This document shows positions 1 through 8,732 of a DNA stretch of 44,917 nucleotides, piece after piece. Position numbers and translations under genes: made by a program. The stretch's first letter is position 1. Each line of letters starts with the position of its first letter. Under the pieces are notes generated by a model. The model was not told where the DNA came from and did no database searches. It was given only the letters and a program-made list of their open reading frames with translations. The stretch spans positions 1 through 44,917 of the forward strand of contig CAZPXH010000018.1 of the NCBI GenBank assembly GCA_964591085.1. The letters are read 5' to 3'. The stretch is from CAZPXH01 sp964591085. Lineage in GTDB: Bacteria > Spirochaetota > Spirochaetia > DSM-27196 > CAZPXH01.

Positions 1-2
1 AG

Positions 3-836
3 GCTGGCCGGAGCGGCGTGGATCTCGGACGGATTGAAGGAAGCGGACCCGGTGGACGCGTGCTTCGGCACGACGTTGCCGAACAGGGTGCCGGCCGCGC
101 GGCTGCCGCCGCCGCCATGTCCGCCGGCGTGAAGCCAGCCGACGTGAAGGCGCTCAACCTGGATGGAGACCAGCGTACCCGCCTCACCGGAATGCGCCGC
201 GTGATTGCAGAGCGCATGAGCGCGAGCCACCTGATGATTCCGCCGGTGACCCTGAACGCAGAACTCCCTGCCGGCGCACTGGTAGCGCTGAAGGATGAAT
301 TCCGGGAAGCCGGGCGGAAGGTATCTGTCAATGATCTGATGCTGCTAATCACCGCCCGCGCACTCCGGGACTGCCCCTGGATGCTTGTGTCCCTGGATCA
401 GGGCGAGGTCATTCAGCGCGCTGCGGTGAATATCGGGATGGCTGTGGCGCTGCCGGAAGGGCTGATTGTGCCGGTGATAAAGAACGCGGATCAGCTAAGC
501 CTCACCCAGATCGGCGCCGAGTCCCGCCGGCTTTCGGAAGCGGCCCGTAACCACGAGCTGGGCCTGGACGAACTTTCCGGCGGGACTTTCAGCGTGAGCA
601 ACCTGGGCATGTACGGGATCACCACCTTCACGCCCATCATCAACCCGCCGGAGGCAGGAATTCTCGGGCTTGGCGGGACCCGCTGGGTTGCCGACGGTCC
701 CGGCGGAGGCTCACGGAAGCTGATCCTGGACGCCAGCCTCACGGTGGATCACCGGCTCATTGATGGCGCGCAAGGAGCGCTCTTCCTCCGCCGCGTTGCG
801 GAGCTGATGGAGCACCCCGTTCTGGCTCTGGCCTGA
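3..836 (+). CDS. Dihydrolipoamide acyltransferase (E2), C-terminal part
   Basis: This is the C-terminal part of the E2 core of a 2-oxo acid dehydrogenase complex, which moves an acyl group from lipoyl-lysine to CoA. The reading frame is open to the left edge, so the lipoyl domain(s) lie outside. The first visible residues (GVDLGRIEGSGPGGRVLRHD) are the end of the peripheral-subunit-binding domain. An Ala-rich linker follows, then the catalytic domain from about residue 60. The active-site motif DHRLIDGA near the C-terminus carries the catalytic His and Asp, and GGTFSVSNLGMYG is the conserved transition-state segment. It ends 7 bp from the convergent transporter. Pyruvate or branched-chain specificity cannot be decided without the E1/E3 genes. 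Confidence 0.9.
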   Translation, partial: AGRSGVDLGRIEGSGPGGRVLRHDVAEQGAGRAAAAAAMSAGVKPADVKALNLDGDQRTRLTGMRRVIAERMSASHLMIPPVTLNAELPAGALVALKDEFREAGRKVSVNDLMLLITARALRDCPWMLVSLDQGEVIQRAAVNIGMAVALPEGLIVPVIKNADQLSLTQIGAESRRLSEAARNHELGLDELSGGTFSVSNLGMYGITTFTPIINPPEAGILGLGGTRWVADGPGGGSRKLILDASLTVDHRLIDGAQGALFLRRVAELMEHPVLALA

Positions 837-843
837 ACGCAGA

Positions 844-2229
844 CTAGCTCGGGTCCTCCACCTCTGATTGTGCATTCTGCGCGATGTACTCCTTCACCTG
901 AGGTTCATCCAGGCGATAGAACAGCTTGGGTCCCAGGTACATCACCGCGGCCATGATCATCGGCAGCACGATGTACCAGATGTGGAGTTCCTGCATGGTC
1001 TCCAGCGACTGCTGTTCCGGGGGCAGCAGCTCGTTGTAGGCAACCAGGGCAAGAATCCAGGTTCCCAGCGACTGGCCGATGGCATCCCCGGTCTTGTTGA
1101 AGAAGGTCTGCACGGAGAATGCAACACCGTCATTGCGGATGCCGTTCTTCACCTGGCCGTACTCAATGCAGTCGGCGGTGAACATCGGCCGAAGGATGCT
1201 GGTGACCACCAGGGTCATGGTCCGCAGGCCCAGGAAGACCAGGGCCAGGATTCCCTGCTCATAGGGAATGAAGAACACGGGAATGGACAGCACGATGGTG
1301 GCTAGCATGGAGACTTCCAGGAAACGGCGTTTGCCATAGCGGGCCACAATGGCTGGGCTCAAGGCACCAATGATCATGATCCCGATTGCCGTGATTGCCT
1401 GTGTGATCACCGCAAACTGGGCGTTCTCGTAGATGTACTGAGCTACCAAGATGGCGAAGACTCCGGCGGCGTTGAGGAAGGCCTGGGAGGTGAAAAAGGC
1501 CATCATGATGAAGTGCTGGTCGTTCCGGAGGGCCTCCCGGAGCATCTTGCGGAATGGCACGCCTTCCGAGGCCGCCACCGGCGCGGTGTGGCGCTCCCGG
1601 ACCGTGAAGATCTGGGGGATCATCGTGCCAATTGCCAGGGCTACCGGTATTGCCGCAAGGGCAACCCAGTTCAGCGCGCCCACACCATCTTCAAACAGGG
1701 GCGCGATGGCCAGGCTGTAGATTACCACACCCAGAACGCTGCCAATCTGCGTGAGCGCCAGGAGCGAAGTTCGCTCACCTTCGTTCCGTGTCATGGCGGT
1801 GGAGATACCAAAGCTCGGAACCTCGCTCACGGTGAACAGCACATCCCACAGGAAGTAGGTCCCGATGATCCACGCCACCTGCAGCCAGCCGGGGACGTCG
1901 GTAGGCACCAGGAAGAGGAGCAACGTTGAAAGGGGCATGAGGACTGCGGATACGTTGATCCATCCCTTGAAGCGCTTGCCCAGAAAGCGGAAGCGGTCCA
2001 TGAGCAGACCGATCATCGGGTCATTGACCGCGTCCCAGATCCGAACCCCCAGGATCAGGGCCGCCACAAACGCAGGCGGCATTCGTACAAAGCTCACATA
2101 GTACAGCGCAAGAAAACCCTGGATGAGGCTGTACACGATGTTCTGCCCGGCAAAGTAGAGGCTGTAGCTGAAGCGCTCGCCAAGGGAGGTCTCTCGCGCT
2201 TGGGCTGATGAACTGTTGCTCTGATTCAT
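844..2229 (-). CDS. GPH-family (MFS_2) sugar:cation symporter
   Basis: A polytopic inner-membrane protein of about 461 residues, the usual length for glycoside-pentoside-hexuronide:cation symporters. The N-terminal segment with YSLYFAGQN and the loop VRIWDAVNDPMIGLLMDR match the family signature that contains the conserved Asp residues for cation coupling. About twelve hydrophobic segments follow. A GTG six bases upstream would add only two residues (MA); the ATG at 2229 is preferred. It is convergent with E2 and divergent from the GGDEF gene. The cargo cannot be read from the sequence; a sugar or sugar acid is the family expectation. Confidence 0.8.
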   Translation of the reverse strand: MNQSNSSSAQARETSLGERFSYSLYFAGQNIVYSLIQGFLALYYVSFVRMPPAFVAALILGVRIWDAVNDPMIGLLMDRFRFLGKRFKGWINVSAVLMPLSTLLLFLVPTDVPGWLQVAWIIGTYFLWDVLFTVSEVPSFGISTAMTRNEGERTSLLALTQIGSVLGVVIYSLAIAPLFEDGVGALNWVALAAIPVALAIGTMIPQIFTVRERHTAPVAASEGVPFRKMLREALRNDQHFIMMAFFTSQAFLNAAGVFAILVAQYIYENAQFAVITQAITAIGIMIIGALSPAIVARYGKRRFLEVSMLATIVLSIPVFFIPYEQGILALVFLGLRTMTLVVTSILRPMFTADCIEYGQVKNGIRNDGVAFSVQTFFNKTGDAIGQSLGTWILALVAYNELLPPEQQSLETMQELHIWYIVLPMIMAAVMYLGPKLFYRLDEPQVKEYIAQNAQSEVEDPS

Positions 2230-2302
2230 GGCCACACAGCCTGCAGTTGTATTGTCAGGAATTCGCTTAGGTCATAAGCTTTGGCGACTCCCGGGGGGGA
2301 AC

Positions 2303-3235
2303 ATGTCAGGCAAGCAGTCAAGTGACAACGCAGAGCTCTCAGCCGTGTTGGATGTCCTCCTACGGAATCGCGCCGTGGCAGACGCGCTGAGCCGGGTGGG
2401 GGTCTTTGTTGTTGACTATCGCACCAACGAACGGAGCTTCACCGACCTATACCCCCAGACCGGGCCGAATGACCACCGGTTCTCGGAGCTGGGCTCCTGG
2501 CTCAGCGAAGTTCACCCTGAGGACCGGCCTCACGTCCAGAAGCTCTGGCAGCAGATGCTTTCACGGGAGACGGACGTCTTCAACGCCGAGTATCGCTTCC
2601 GCAATCCGGAAGGCGAGTATCGCTGGGTGCGCAACCTCGGAACCGTGGTGTACCGGGATGAGGATGGAAACGGGACTCTGTACATTGGAGCGGACATGGA
2701 CATGTCCGAGGTGAAGGAAGTTGAAGCGCAGCTTGCGGACCTTGCTTTGACGGACCCTCACCTGGGAATTCCCAACCGTCGGGGTCTTGAGCAGCAGGCC
2801 ATTCCCCTCTTTGCCGCCGCACAGCGCCACGGCCGGAGCATTGGCGTTGTGGTCTTTGACATTGACCATTTCCGGGAGATCAACGAGCGCATCGGCCATA
2901 CGGGCGCGGACGCGCTGATGCTTGAGATCATTGAGCAGGCCCGCGGAAGCATCCGTGCCGTTGACCTCATTGGGCGCTACGGTGGTGACGAGTTTGTGGT
3001 TGTCCTGCCGGACGCCGACGAGGAGGTGGTGCAGCAGGTCGGGACCCGAATCCTGGACGCTGCACGCGCGGCAGGGCAGACCGACCGCACTGGTGTGAGC
3101 GTGAGCCTTGGTGCTACCGCAGGGATCCCTCGTGGTGACCTTGGCTTCTGGGATTACTTCAACCGGGCGGATGAGCAGCTATTCGCCGCCAAGGCCGGGG
3201 GACGAGCCCGGCTGCAGTTCAGCACCTCGGCCTGA
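2303..3235 (+). CDS. PAS-GGDEF diguanylate cyclase
   Basis: A predicted soluble diguanylate cyclase of 310 residues. A PAS domain lies at about 25-140, ending in the typical YRFRNPEGEYRWVRN...GADMDMSE pattern. The GGDEF domain spans about 145-305. The active-site GGDEF is intact (residues 227-231), and an inhibitory I-site RAVD (218-221) sits exactly five residues before it, so product feedback is expected. The usual LTDxLTGLxNRR entry motif is altered to LTDPHLGIPNRR. The ATG at 2303 is preferred because a purine-rich GGGGGGGA lies just upstream; a further 25 upstream codons are open but overlap the divergent gene's start. It opens a cluster of second-messenger genes. Confidence 0.85.
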   Translation: MSGKQSSDNAELSAVLDVLLRNRAVADALSRVGVFVVDYRTNERSFTDLYPQTGPNDHRFSELGSWLSEVHPEDRPHVQKLWQQMLSRETDVFNAEYRFRNPEGEYRWVRNLGTVVYRDEDGNGTLYIGADMDMSEVKEVEAQLADLALTDPHLGIPNRRGLEQQAIPLFAAAQRHGRSIGVVVFDIDHFREINERIGHTGADALMLEIIEQARGSIRAVDLIGRYGGDEFVVVLPDADEEVVQQVGTRILDAARAAGQTDRTGVSVSLGATAGIPRGDLGFWDYFNRADEQLFAAKAGGRARLQFSTSA

Positions 3236-3285
3236 TTCTCAAGCGCACCCGCGGCATCAACCCGGCAATGCGGCGCGTGCTCCTC

Positions 3286-3291
3286 TATACT
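3286..3291 (+). promoter_or_regulatory. Candidate -10 box upstream of the PilZ gene
   Basis: TATACT (five of six matches to the sigma-70 -10 consensus) lies 35 bases before the PilZ start in the 90-bp gap after the GGDEF gene. No convincing -35 box is seen at 16-18 bp. The PilZ ATG has a clear Shine-Dalgarno GGAGG at 3317-3321. Confidence 0.3.
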
Positions 3292-3325
3292 TCTGTATTA
3301 CCAGTCCTGACGCCACGGAGGTTCA

Positions 3326-4090
3326 ATGGCAGGCACTCGTCGCCCGGCACGCCGGGTGATATTCGTGCATCCTCACAGCGTTATTGAGGAAGATATGGTG
3401 CAGCTCCTGGTAACCGCCGGTTTTGAGGTTGCAACGCTCAATCGCGCAGATCGGATCCTGCCCGTTGTACGTGCGTTTTCATCCTGTATCCTGTTCATCA
3501 ACATTGAGGCGGAGCTTCCCGAGCCGGAGTGGGACGCGCGAATCCGCCGCATGGTTGCCAGCAATGAAGGCCGGGAAGCCGGGGTCGGGATTGTGGTCTA
3601 CAACCCGGCGGACGATCTGGCCGAGAAGTACCTGATGGACATCGGGGTCACCTGCGGCTTTGTCACCCTTAAGCTTGGCTTTCAGCAGAGCGCGCGGATC
3701 ATCCTCAAGACCCTGGAAGCGAACGAGGCGCGGGGAGATCGGCAGTATGTCCGGGTTGCTGCGGCCCCGGATAAGGCTTCCATGACGGTACGGACACCCT
3801 CCGGACTGATCAGTGGGGAAATCATCGACATCTCCAGCGCGGGAATGGCCTGTCACCTGAACGCGGATATGAGTCCGGACACTCAGATTGATGATATCCA
3901 GCTGCGCCTTTGGGGCAGCGTAACCATGGCCAAGGGCCGTCTTGCCGGAGTACGCGGGGGAGAGGGCTCACGCCACGTCTCCGTGATCATCTTCCACGAT
4001 CTCGCGGCTGACACCCGTCGCCGGATATTTGGATTCGTCCGCCGGAGTCTGCAGGCAGAAGTGGACCGCATCGCAGTGCGGGGATCCTGA
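3326..4090 (+). CDS. Receiver-like/PilZ c-di-GMP-binding protein
   Basis: A 254-residue protein with an N-terminal response-regulator-like fold (residues 1-130, beginning RRVIFVHPHSVIEEDMVQLL) and a C-terminal PilZ domain. Both c-di-GMP binding motifs are present: RxxxR at 139-143 (RQYVR) and DxSxxG at 168-173 (DISSAG). The N-domain shows no obvious phospho-acceptor Asp context, so it may be a pseudo-receiver. I recall proteins with this arrangement and the motif KYLMDIGVxCGFVxLKLG from spirochaetes, which supports the taxonomic guess. The start is supported by GGAGG five bases upstream. It lies between two diguanylate cyclase genes and is a likely effector of their product. Confidence 0.8.
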   Translation: MAGTRRPARRVIFVHPHSVIEEDMVQLLVTAGFEVATLNRADRILPVVRAFSSCILFINIEAELPEPEWDARIRRMVASNEGREAGVGIVVYNPADDLAEKYLMDIGVTCGFVTLKLGFQQSARIILKTLEANEARGDRQYVRVAAAPDKASMTVRTPSGLISGEIIDISSAGMACHLNADMSPDTQIDDIQLRLWGSVTMAKGRLAGVRGGEGSRHVSVIIFHDLAADTRRRIFGFVRRSLQAEVDRIAVRGS

Positions 4091-4210
4091 GCCTCATAGT
4101 CCCCGGGGCGTTCCGGCTGAGCAGCTTGCCGGCGCCGAACGCCCCTATCGCCGAAGGCCCCAAGTGCCGAAGGCGCCCGATCAATCAGCGTCTTCTCTTG
4201 CGGCATTTGT

Positions 4211-4216
4211 TATACT
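4211..4216 (+). promoter_or_regulatory. Candidate -10 box abutting the DUF3095-like gene
   Basis: TATACT lies only eight bases before the ATG at 4225, and no Shine-Dalgarno is visible there. If used, the message would be nearly leaderless. No good -35 box was found, so this is weak. The rest of the 134-bp gap shows nothing else I can support. Confidence 0.25.
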
Positions 4217-4224
4217 TCGCAGTA

Positions 4225-5370
4225 ATGGCCGGTTTCTTCGAGCAGCTCCCGCCGATCCACGAGTTTGGTGAGCTGTTCAACGAGGACCGCTACCAGCGGG
4301 TCCCGGACGACATGTACCTCGCCGTCACCGATGTGGTCTCCTCCACCCGTGCCATCAGCGAAGGGCGCTATAAGGACGTCAACATCGCCGGCGCAATCGC
4401 TGCTATGGCGATCGGCAATCTGCAGAAAGGCCTGCGCTTTCCCTTTGTCTTCGGTGGAGATGGAATGGCCTGTCTTGTGCCGGCTTCCCTTGCGGATGAT
4501 GCCCGAGACGTGCTCGCGGACACCCGCAGCGTGGTGCGGACTGCGATGGACCTGGAGCTTCGTGTTGCGCTGGTTCCGGCCGGGCAGCTTGCGGAAGCCG
4601 GGGTCCCACTGCGGATCGGGCGCTACCTGGTGGATGAGCGATACACCCAGGCGGTCTTTCTGGGCAAAGGCCTCTCAACCGCGGAGCACTGGGTGAAGCG
4701 GGAGGACCACTTTGTGATTCCAGAGGGGCATGTGCCACAGATTGCTGCGGACTTCTCCGGTTTCAGCTGCCGTTGGCAGGACTTGCCATCCGAGCACGGC
4801 GAGACAATCGCGCTGATTGTGGAGGAGCGGCAGGCTGGCATCCTCCCCGCTGTGCTGCAGGACGTGGAGGCTACCTGCGGCATGGAGGAGAACTACCGGC
4901 CGATCACCGTTGGATCCCAGCGGCTGCTGCGCGCTCCTGGCGACCTGGACCGGGAAGCGCGGGTACACACGCGGCGCCGGAATCCAGGTTTGTTTGGAAG
5001 GCTCCGGGTACGGATGCAGCTGATTGCCGAGGCGCTCATCATCGGGCTCAGACTCCCCGTATTCGTGTCAGGCAAGGAGATCCGCGATGTCCGCAACCAC
5101 AACGTTGCGGCATCAGACTTCCGCAAGGTTGATGGCGGGCTGAAGATGGTGCTCTCCGTCCGCTCGGATCAGCGTCTTGCCCTGCGCGAGCGCCTGGAAG
5201 CCCGGCGGCAGCGGGGCGAGCTTTTCTACGGAATTCACGTTTCCGATCGCGCGCTCATGACCTGCCTGATTGACACGGGCGGAAACGGAGAGGTCCATTT
5301 CATTGACGCCGCCGATGGCGGCTACGCACTTGCAGCTCGCGAGCTGAAGGATCAGATGAAGGTCGCATGA
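4225..5370 (+). CDS. DUF3095-like protein with nucleotide-cyclase-like motifs
   Basis: A 381-residue soluble protein that I assign to the DUF3095 family, whose function is not established. Residues 31-60 (YLAVTDVVSSTRAI...GRYKDVNIAGA) resemble the metal-binding strand of class III nucleotidyl cyclases. FVFGGDGMACLVP (75-86) resembles the beta-hairpin of GGDEF or cyclase active sites, with Asp36 and Asp79 as possible metal ligands. An upstream in-frame TTG at 4126 would add 33 Arg/Pro-rich residues unlike the family, so the ATG at 4225 is preferred. Its stop overlaps the start of the following GGDEF gene by 4 bp (ATGA), implying coupled translation. A cyclase role is inference from motifs and neighbours only. 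Confidence 0.6.
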   Translation: MAGFFEQLPPIHEFGELFNEDRYQRVPDDMYLAVTDVVSSTRAISEGRYKDVNIAGAIAAMAIGNLQKGLRFPFVFGGDGMACLVPASLADDARDVLADTRSVVRTAMDLELRVALVPAGQLAEAGVPLRIGRYLVDERYTQAVFLGKGLSTAEHWVKREDHFVIPEGHVPQIAADFSGFSCRWQDLPSEHGETIALIVEERQAGILPAVLQDVEATCGMEENYRPITVGSQRLLRAPGDLDREARVHTRRRNPGLFGRLRVRMQLIAEALIIGLRLPVFVSGKEIRDVRNHNVAASDFRKVDGGLKMVLSVRSDQRLALRERLEARRQRGELFYGIHVSDRALMTCLIDTGGNGEVHFIDAADGGYALAARELKDQMKVA

Positions 5371-6749
5371 GGTCTGACTTCCTTGCCTTCCTGGACAGCG
5401 TTCGCGCAAGCCCCACCGCCGCCGACCGCTTCACGGGCTCCAACTTCTTTTATGTGGATCTGGCTGCTCGCAGGCATCACGTGAGCAGACTGCTGCGGAA
5501 CTGTGGTTTCCGTCCGGAAGATCTGGCCAACGATGTGTTCCCAGAGTATCTCCATCATGACGATCGGGACGCCTATCGCAGCATGCTCGGACGCCTGCTC
5601 CTGGGTGAGGACGAGCAGTTTGTGGCCGAGTATCGAGCTCGGTGCCGGGATGGCCGATGGCAGTGGATTCAGACCATCGCGATTGTGCTGGAACGGGACC
5701 TCACAGGTGCTCCAATCCTGCTGATGGGCGTGGACGTTGATATCCATGCCCGGAAAGAGCACGAGAAAACCATGATGGACAAGGCGCGGACCCAGAGCAG
5801 CCAGGAGATTGAGAAGGCGAGGACCCTGGTGCAGGTCAGCGCCCAGATCGTTGGGAGTCCGGAGGCGATTCGGCAGCCTTCTCGAGTTCTGGAGCGGGCG
5901 CGAAATCTCTTTGAGTACGACCTGCTGGTGCTCTCTGTTGTGGAAGACGGAACACCTCGGATCATCGGAACGGATCCCGCTGGCAGGGAGGCCGAGGCCG
6001 AGAAGTGGAGCAGCGCAGGTGTTATTGTCAGTCGGCCATACCCGAACATCCGTACCCTTGCCGACGATGCGCCCTGGGCATCCTGGCTCGGGGTTCCGGT
6101 GATTGATGACCGGCAGACTGTTGGTGTCCTGGAGGTCTTCAAAAGCGGGAAGAACACGCTGCACAGTGAGGATGCCTGGCCCCTGCGGGGTTTTGCGGAC
6201 AACCTGGCCGGCGTGATTCGCAGTGCACGGGACTGGGAAGCGCTGGAAGACGAGGCGAGCCGAGACGCGCTTACGGGCCTGTACAATCGCAGACATCTGG
6301 AACGTGCCTTCCAGCAAATGTTTGCCCAGAATGCCGGGGAAACGCTGACGCTCATTGAGATTGATATTGACCACTTCAAGCAATTCAACGACGACTTTGG
6401 GCATGATCTCGGGGACGATGCGCTCAAGGCCGTTGCGGATCAGATGCGCGTTCGTTTCCGGGACAGTGATCTGCTCTTCCGCTTGGGTGGAGAAGAGCTT
6501 GCGGTCCTCATGCCCGGCACCGCTCTGCCCGCCGCCTATGAGGCTGCAGAGCGCTTCCGCGTGGAGGTCTCCCGGGTTCGCTTCCCGGGTGTGGATCGGG
6601 AAGTAACCGTGAGCTGCGGCGTTGCATCCCTCACCACCCGGTTGAATCTACGCGGCGCTGCCGCGTGGGAAAGCCTCTACAAGTACGCGGACGACGCGCT
6701 CTACCGCGCCAAGACCGGTGGCCGCAATCAGGTGGTGATTGCCCGATAG
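5367..6749 (+). CDS. PAS/GAF-GGDEF diguanylate cyclase (GGEEL variant)
   Basis: A 460-residue sensor cyclase. It has a PAS-like N-terminal domain (about 20-130, ending GVDVDIHARKEHE), a short helical linker, a GAF-like domain (about 155-288, containing LGVPVIDDRQTVGVLEVF), and a GGDEF domain (about 295-460) entered by DALTGLYNRRHLE. The active-site motif reads GGEEL at 374-378. Glu in the third position is compatible with activity, but Leu in the fifth is non-standard. The I-site RDSD is intact at 365-368, five residues upstream. It is translationally coupled to the DUF3095-like gene by a 4-bp overlap, so the two proteins are probably made together. Confidence 0.8.
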   Translation: MRSDFLAFLDSVRASPTAADRFTGSNFFYVDLAARRHHVSRLLRNCGFRPEDLANDVFPEYLHHDDRDAYRSMLGRLLLGEDEQFVAEYRARCRDGRWQWIQTIAIVLERDLTGAPILLMGVDVDIHARKEHEKTMMDKARTQSSQEIEKARTLVQVSAQIVGSPEAIRQPSRVLERARNLFEYDLLVLSVVEDGTPRIIGTDPAGREAEAEKWSSAGVIVSRPYPNIRTLADDAPWASWLGVPVIDDRQTVGVLEVFKSGKNTLHSEDAWPLRGFADNLAGVIRSARDWEALEDEASRDALTGLYNRRHLERAFQQMFAQNAGETLTLIEIDIDHFKQFNDDFGHDLGDDALKAVADQMRVRFRDSDLLFRLGGEELAVLMPGTALPAAYEAAERFRVEVSRVRFPGVDREVTVSCGVASLTTRLNLRGAAAWESLYKYADDALYRAKTGGRNQVVIAR

Positions 6750-6758
6750 CCTCCGGTA

Positions 6759-7298
6759 TTGCCGAGCGCGGCGCGTTCTGCTGCAATCCCCCCGGTGGTT
6801 CTTGCACCGAACTCGGCACCTGCGCTGGTTGAGCTGCTCAGCACCAGGCGACTTCGGATTTCCAGCATGGAGAGCTGCACTGGCGGCGCCTTTGCCAATG
6901 CAATCACAAGCGTACCCGGCGCCAGCGAGGTCTACCTCGGCGGACTGGTAACCTACAGTCGGCGCGCAAAGATCCTTGCCGGAGTGCCCGCGGGGACACT
7001 GGTACGCTTTGGCGTTTACTCCCGCCACACCGCGCTTGCCATGGCGCGGGCCGCAAAGGCCGGCACCCCGGGAAGCGACATCGGCATTGGGCTCACCGGG
7101 AGTCTCACCCGGCCGGACCCGAATGAGCCCGACAGCGTGCCCGGCGTGGTGTTCATTGCCGTGTGTACGGATGCCGGCTGTGCAACTCGGGAAGAGGACG
7201 CGGGCCGCGAGGGCACACGGGAGCAGCAGAAGGCCCGGATTGTTGCAGCCGCGGTAGATCTGTTGCTCGGCGTTGTCAGCGAAAGCCCCGGGTTCTGA
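6759..7298 (+). CDS. pncC: CinA C-terminal domain protein, NMN amidohydrolase-like
   Basis: A 179-residue stand-alone CinA C-terminal domain; members with activity deamidate nicotinamide mononucleotide in pyridine nucleotide salvage. The diagnostic segment SMESCTGGAFANAITSVPGASEVYLGGLVTYS is present at about 38-70, followed by the conserved GIGLTGSLTRPD loop. The first in-frame start is TTG at 6759, nine bases after the GGDEF stop. GTG at 6793 is an alternative that removes only non-conserved residues. A poorly conserved Arg/Glu-rich segment lies before the C-terminus. It probably follows the signalling genes in one transcript but has no evident functional tie to them. Confidence 0.75.
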   Translation: MPSAARSAAIPPVVLAPNSAPALVELLSTRRLRISSMESCTGGAFANAITSVPGASEVYLGGLVTYSRRAKILAGVPAGTLVRFGVYSRHTALAMARAAKAGTPGSDIGIGLTGSLTRPDPNEPDSVPGVVFIAVCTDAGCATREEDAGREGTREQQKARIVAAAVDLLLGVVSESPGF

Positions 7299-7310
7299 TC
7301 AGCAGGCCGC

Positions 7311-8687
7311 TTAGGGATCCAGGGTGGTCTTGGCGGCGGCGGGGCCGCCGGATGCGGGACGCGTGGATGACTCCTGGTACAGTGCTTCTTCCACTGTTTC
7401 GTCTGTTTGCACGCCGCCTTCCCGATGTACTACCCGTACGAAGGGGATGATGATCGCAGTGCCGACAACGTAGACGCCGGCCGTCACCAGGAAGACGCGG
7501 CGGAAGTTGTTGTCGCCCACCAGAAAGCCCCCGATGAGCGCTGATGCGTTCCAGAAGAGACCCCAGGCCACCGACTGCAGCGAACTCACGATACCGCGCC
7601 ACTTCCGGGGGACGTAGTCCATCACAATGGTGCGCGACAGCGGTGTGGTAGCGTTCATGAGGGCACCCCGGGTGATGAAAAGCAGGACGACGAGCGCAAC
7701 AGGCGGGTAGCTCGCCATGCCAAAGAGACACGCGATGGAGACGGCCTGGAGGAGCACAATCATTTCGCCACGGCCCTGCCGCCTGGAGAGCTTCTGTGCC
7801 CCCCAGGTTGCAAGCGCTGTCGCCAGCAGCCCCGTGCCCATCACCAATTGCACCGCGATCGGCTGGAAGCCGTAGATGCTGCGGAAGAACACGGGAAAGA
7901 ACTTCACCGTCATGCCCGCGCCGCTTCCAATGATGAAACCGCTGGCCAGGAATGCGATGGGAATCAGTCGCCGCATCCGACTCTGGCGGTCCAGCCGATG
8001 TCCCGGTCTTGCGATTGACTCGCCGTGACCGATCGCCTCGCTCTCATCACCGAGTGTGTGACCCTCGTTCATCCACAGGACCGCCATCACGGCGGCAAGG
8101 CTCACTATCAGGCCGACGTTCATGACGCTTCGCAGGATGTCCAGGTCCCAGACGTCGCCAAGTACAAGGAATAGCACCACGTTCAGGAATGGCCCGCTGC
8201 CACTCCCGATCTGCTCAAGCAGGTGGGCCCTGCTGTAGATCAATGACCGATCTCCGCTGCGGGTGCTGTTTGCAAGCATTGCCTCAGAAGCGGGTCTGGT
8301 GAAACCGATGAAGACACCCCAGAAGAACAGCCCCACGGCAATAGACAACAGTTCGCTTCCGAAGGCAAGAAAGCCCAGACCCACAGCACCTGTGAGGGAG
8401 CCGATAGCGATGGTGCCACGCGGACTCCACAGATCGGCGAGGAATCCGGCAGGCAACACCGCAAGCAGCATTGCCACACCAGTGATTGCGGAGGTGACCC
8501 CAAGCAGCTCGTTGGGGGTTAGGCCAAGGATGCCGCCGACGGTGCCTTCCGCGAGCAACACGATGTAGAGGCTGAGAATGTTCCCCATCCAGATGCCGCG
8601 GCCCAGGCTCTGGGCGAAGTTAAAAAGAAAGAAGACACGAACGTTCCGGTTTTTCAATTCCGTCCGGGACAGATCCCCATTGGTCAT
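7311..8687 (-). CDS. MFS permease (MFS_1 type)
   Basis: A 458-residue membrane protein with twelve predicted hydrophobic helices in two halves and a charged central loop (about 215-240, rich in Arg/Glu). The first half contains the pattern GFLADLWSPRG, a form of the MFS loop 2-3 motif. The second half has an Arg-containing motif near PLSRTIVMDYVPRKWRG, a pattern seen in drug or small-molecule exporters. It lies 45 bp downstream of an ABC exporter operon on the same strand and may be read from it. The substrate is unknown. It is convergent with pncC, separated by 12 bp. Confidence 0.75.
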   Translation of the reverse strand: MTNGDLSRTELKNRNVRVFFLFNFAQSLGRGIWMGNILSLYIVLLAEGTVGGILGLTPNELLGVTSAITGVAMLLAVLPAGFLADLWSPRGTIAIGSLTGAVGLGFLAFGSELLSIAVGLFFWGVFIGFTRPASEAMLANSTRSGDRSLIYSRAHLLEQIGSGSGPFLNVVLFLVLGDVWDLDILRSVMNVGLIVSLAAVMAVLWMNEGHTLGDESEAIGHGESIARPGHRLDRQSRMRRLIPIAFLASGFIIGSGAGMTVKFFPVFFRSIYGFQPIAVQLVMGTGLLATALATWGAQKLSRRQGRGEMIVLLQAVSIACLFGMASYPPVALVVLLFITRGALMNATTPLSRTIVMDYVPRKWRGIVSSLQSVAWGLFWNASALIGGFLVGDNNFRRVFLVTAGVYVVGTAIIIPFVRVVHREGGVQTDETVEEALYQESSTRPASGGPAAAKTTLDP

Positions 8688-8732
8688 GGAGCGGGACTAT
8701 GCCACAGGAGGGGCAGCCCCGGCTCCTCAATT

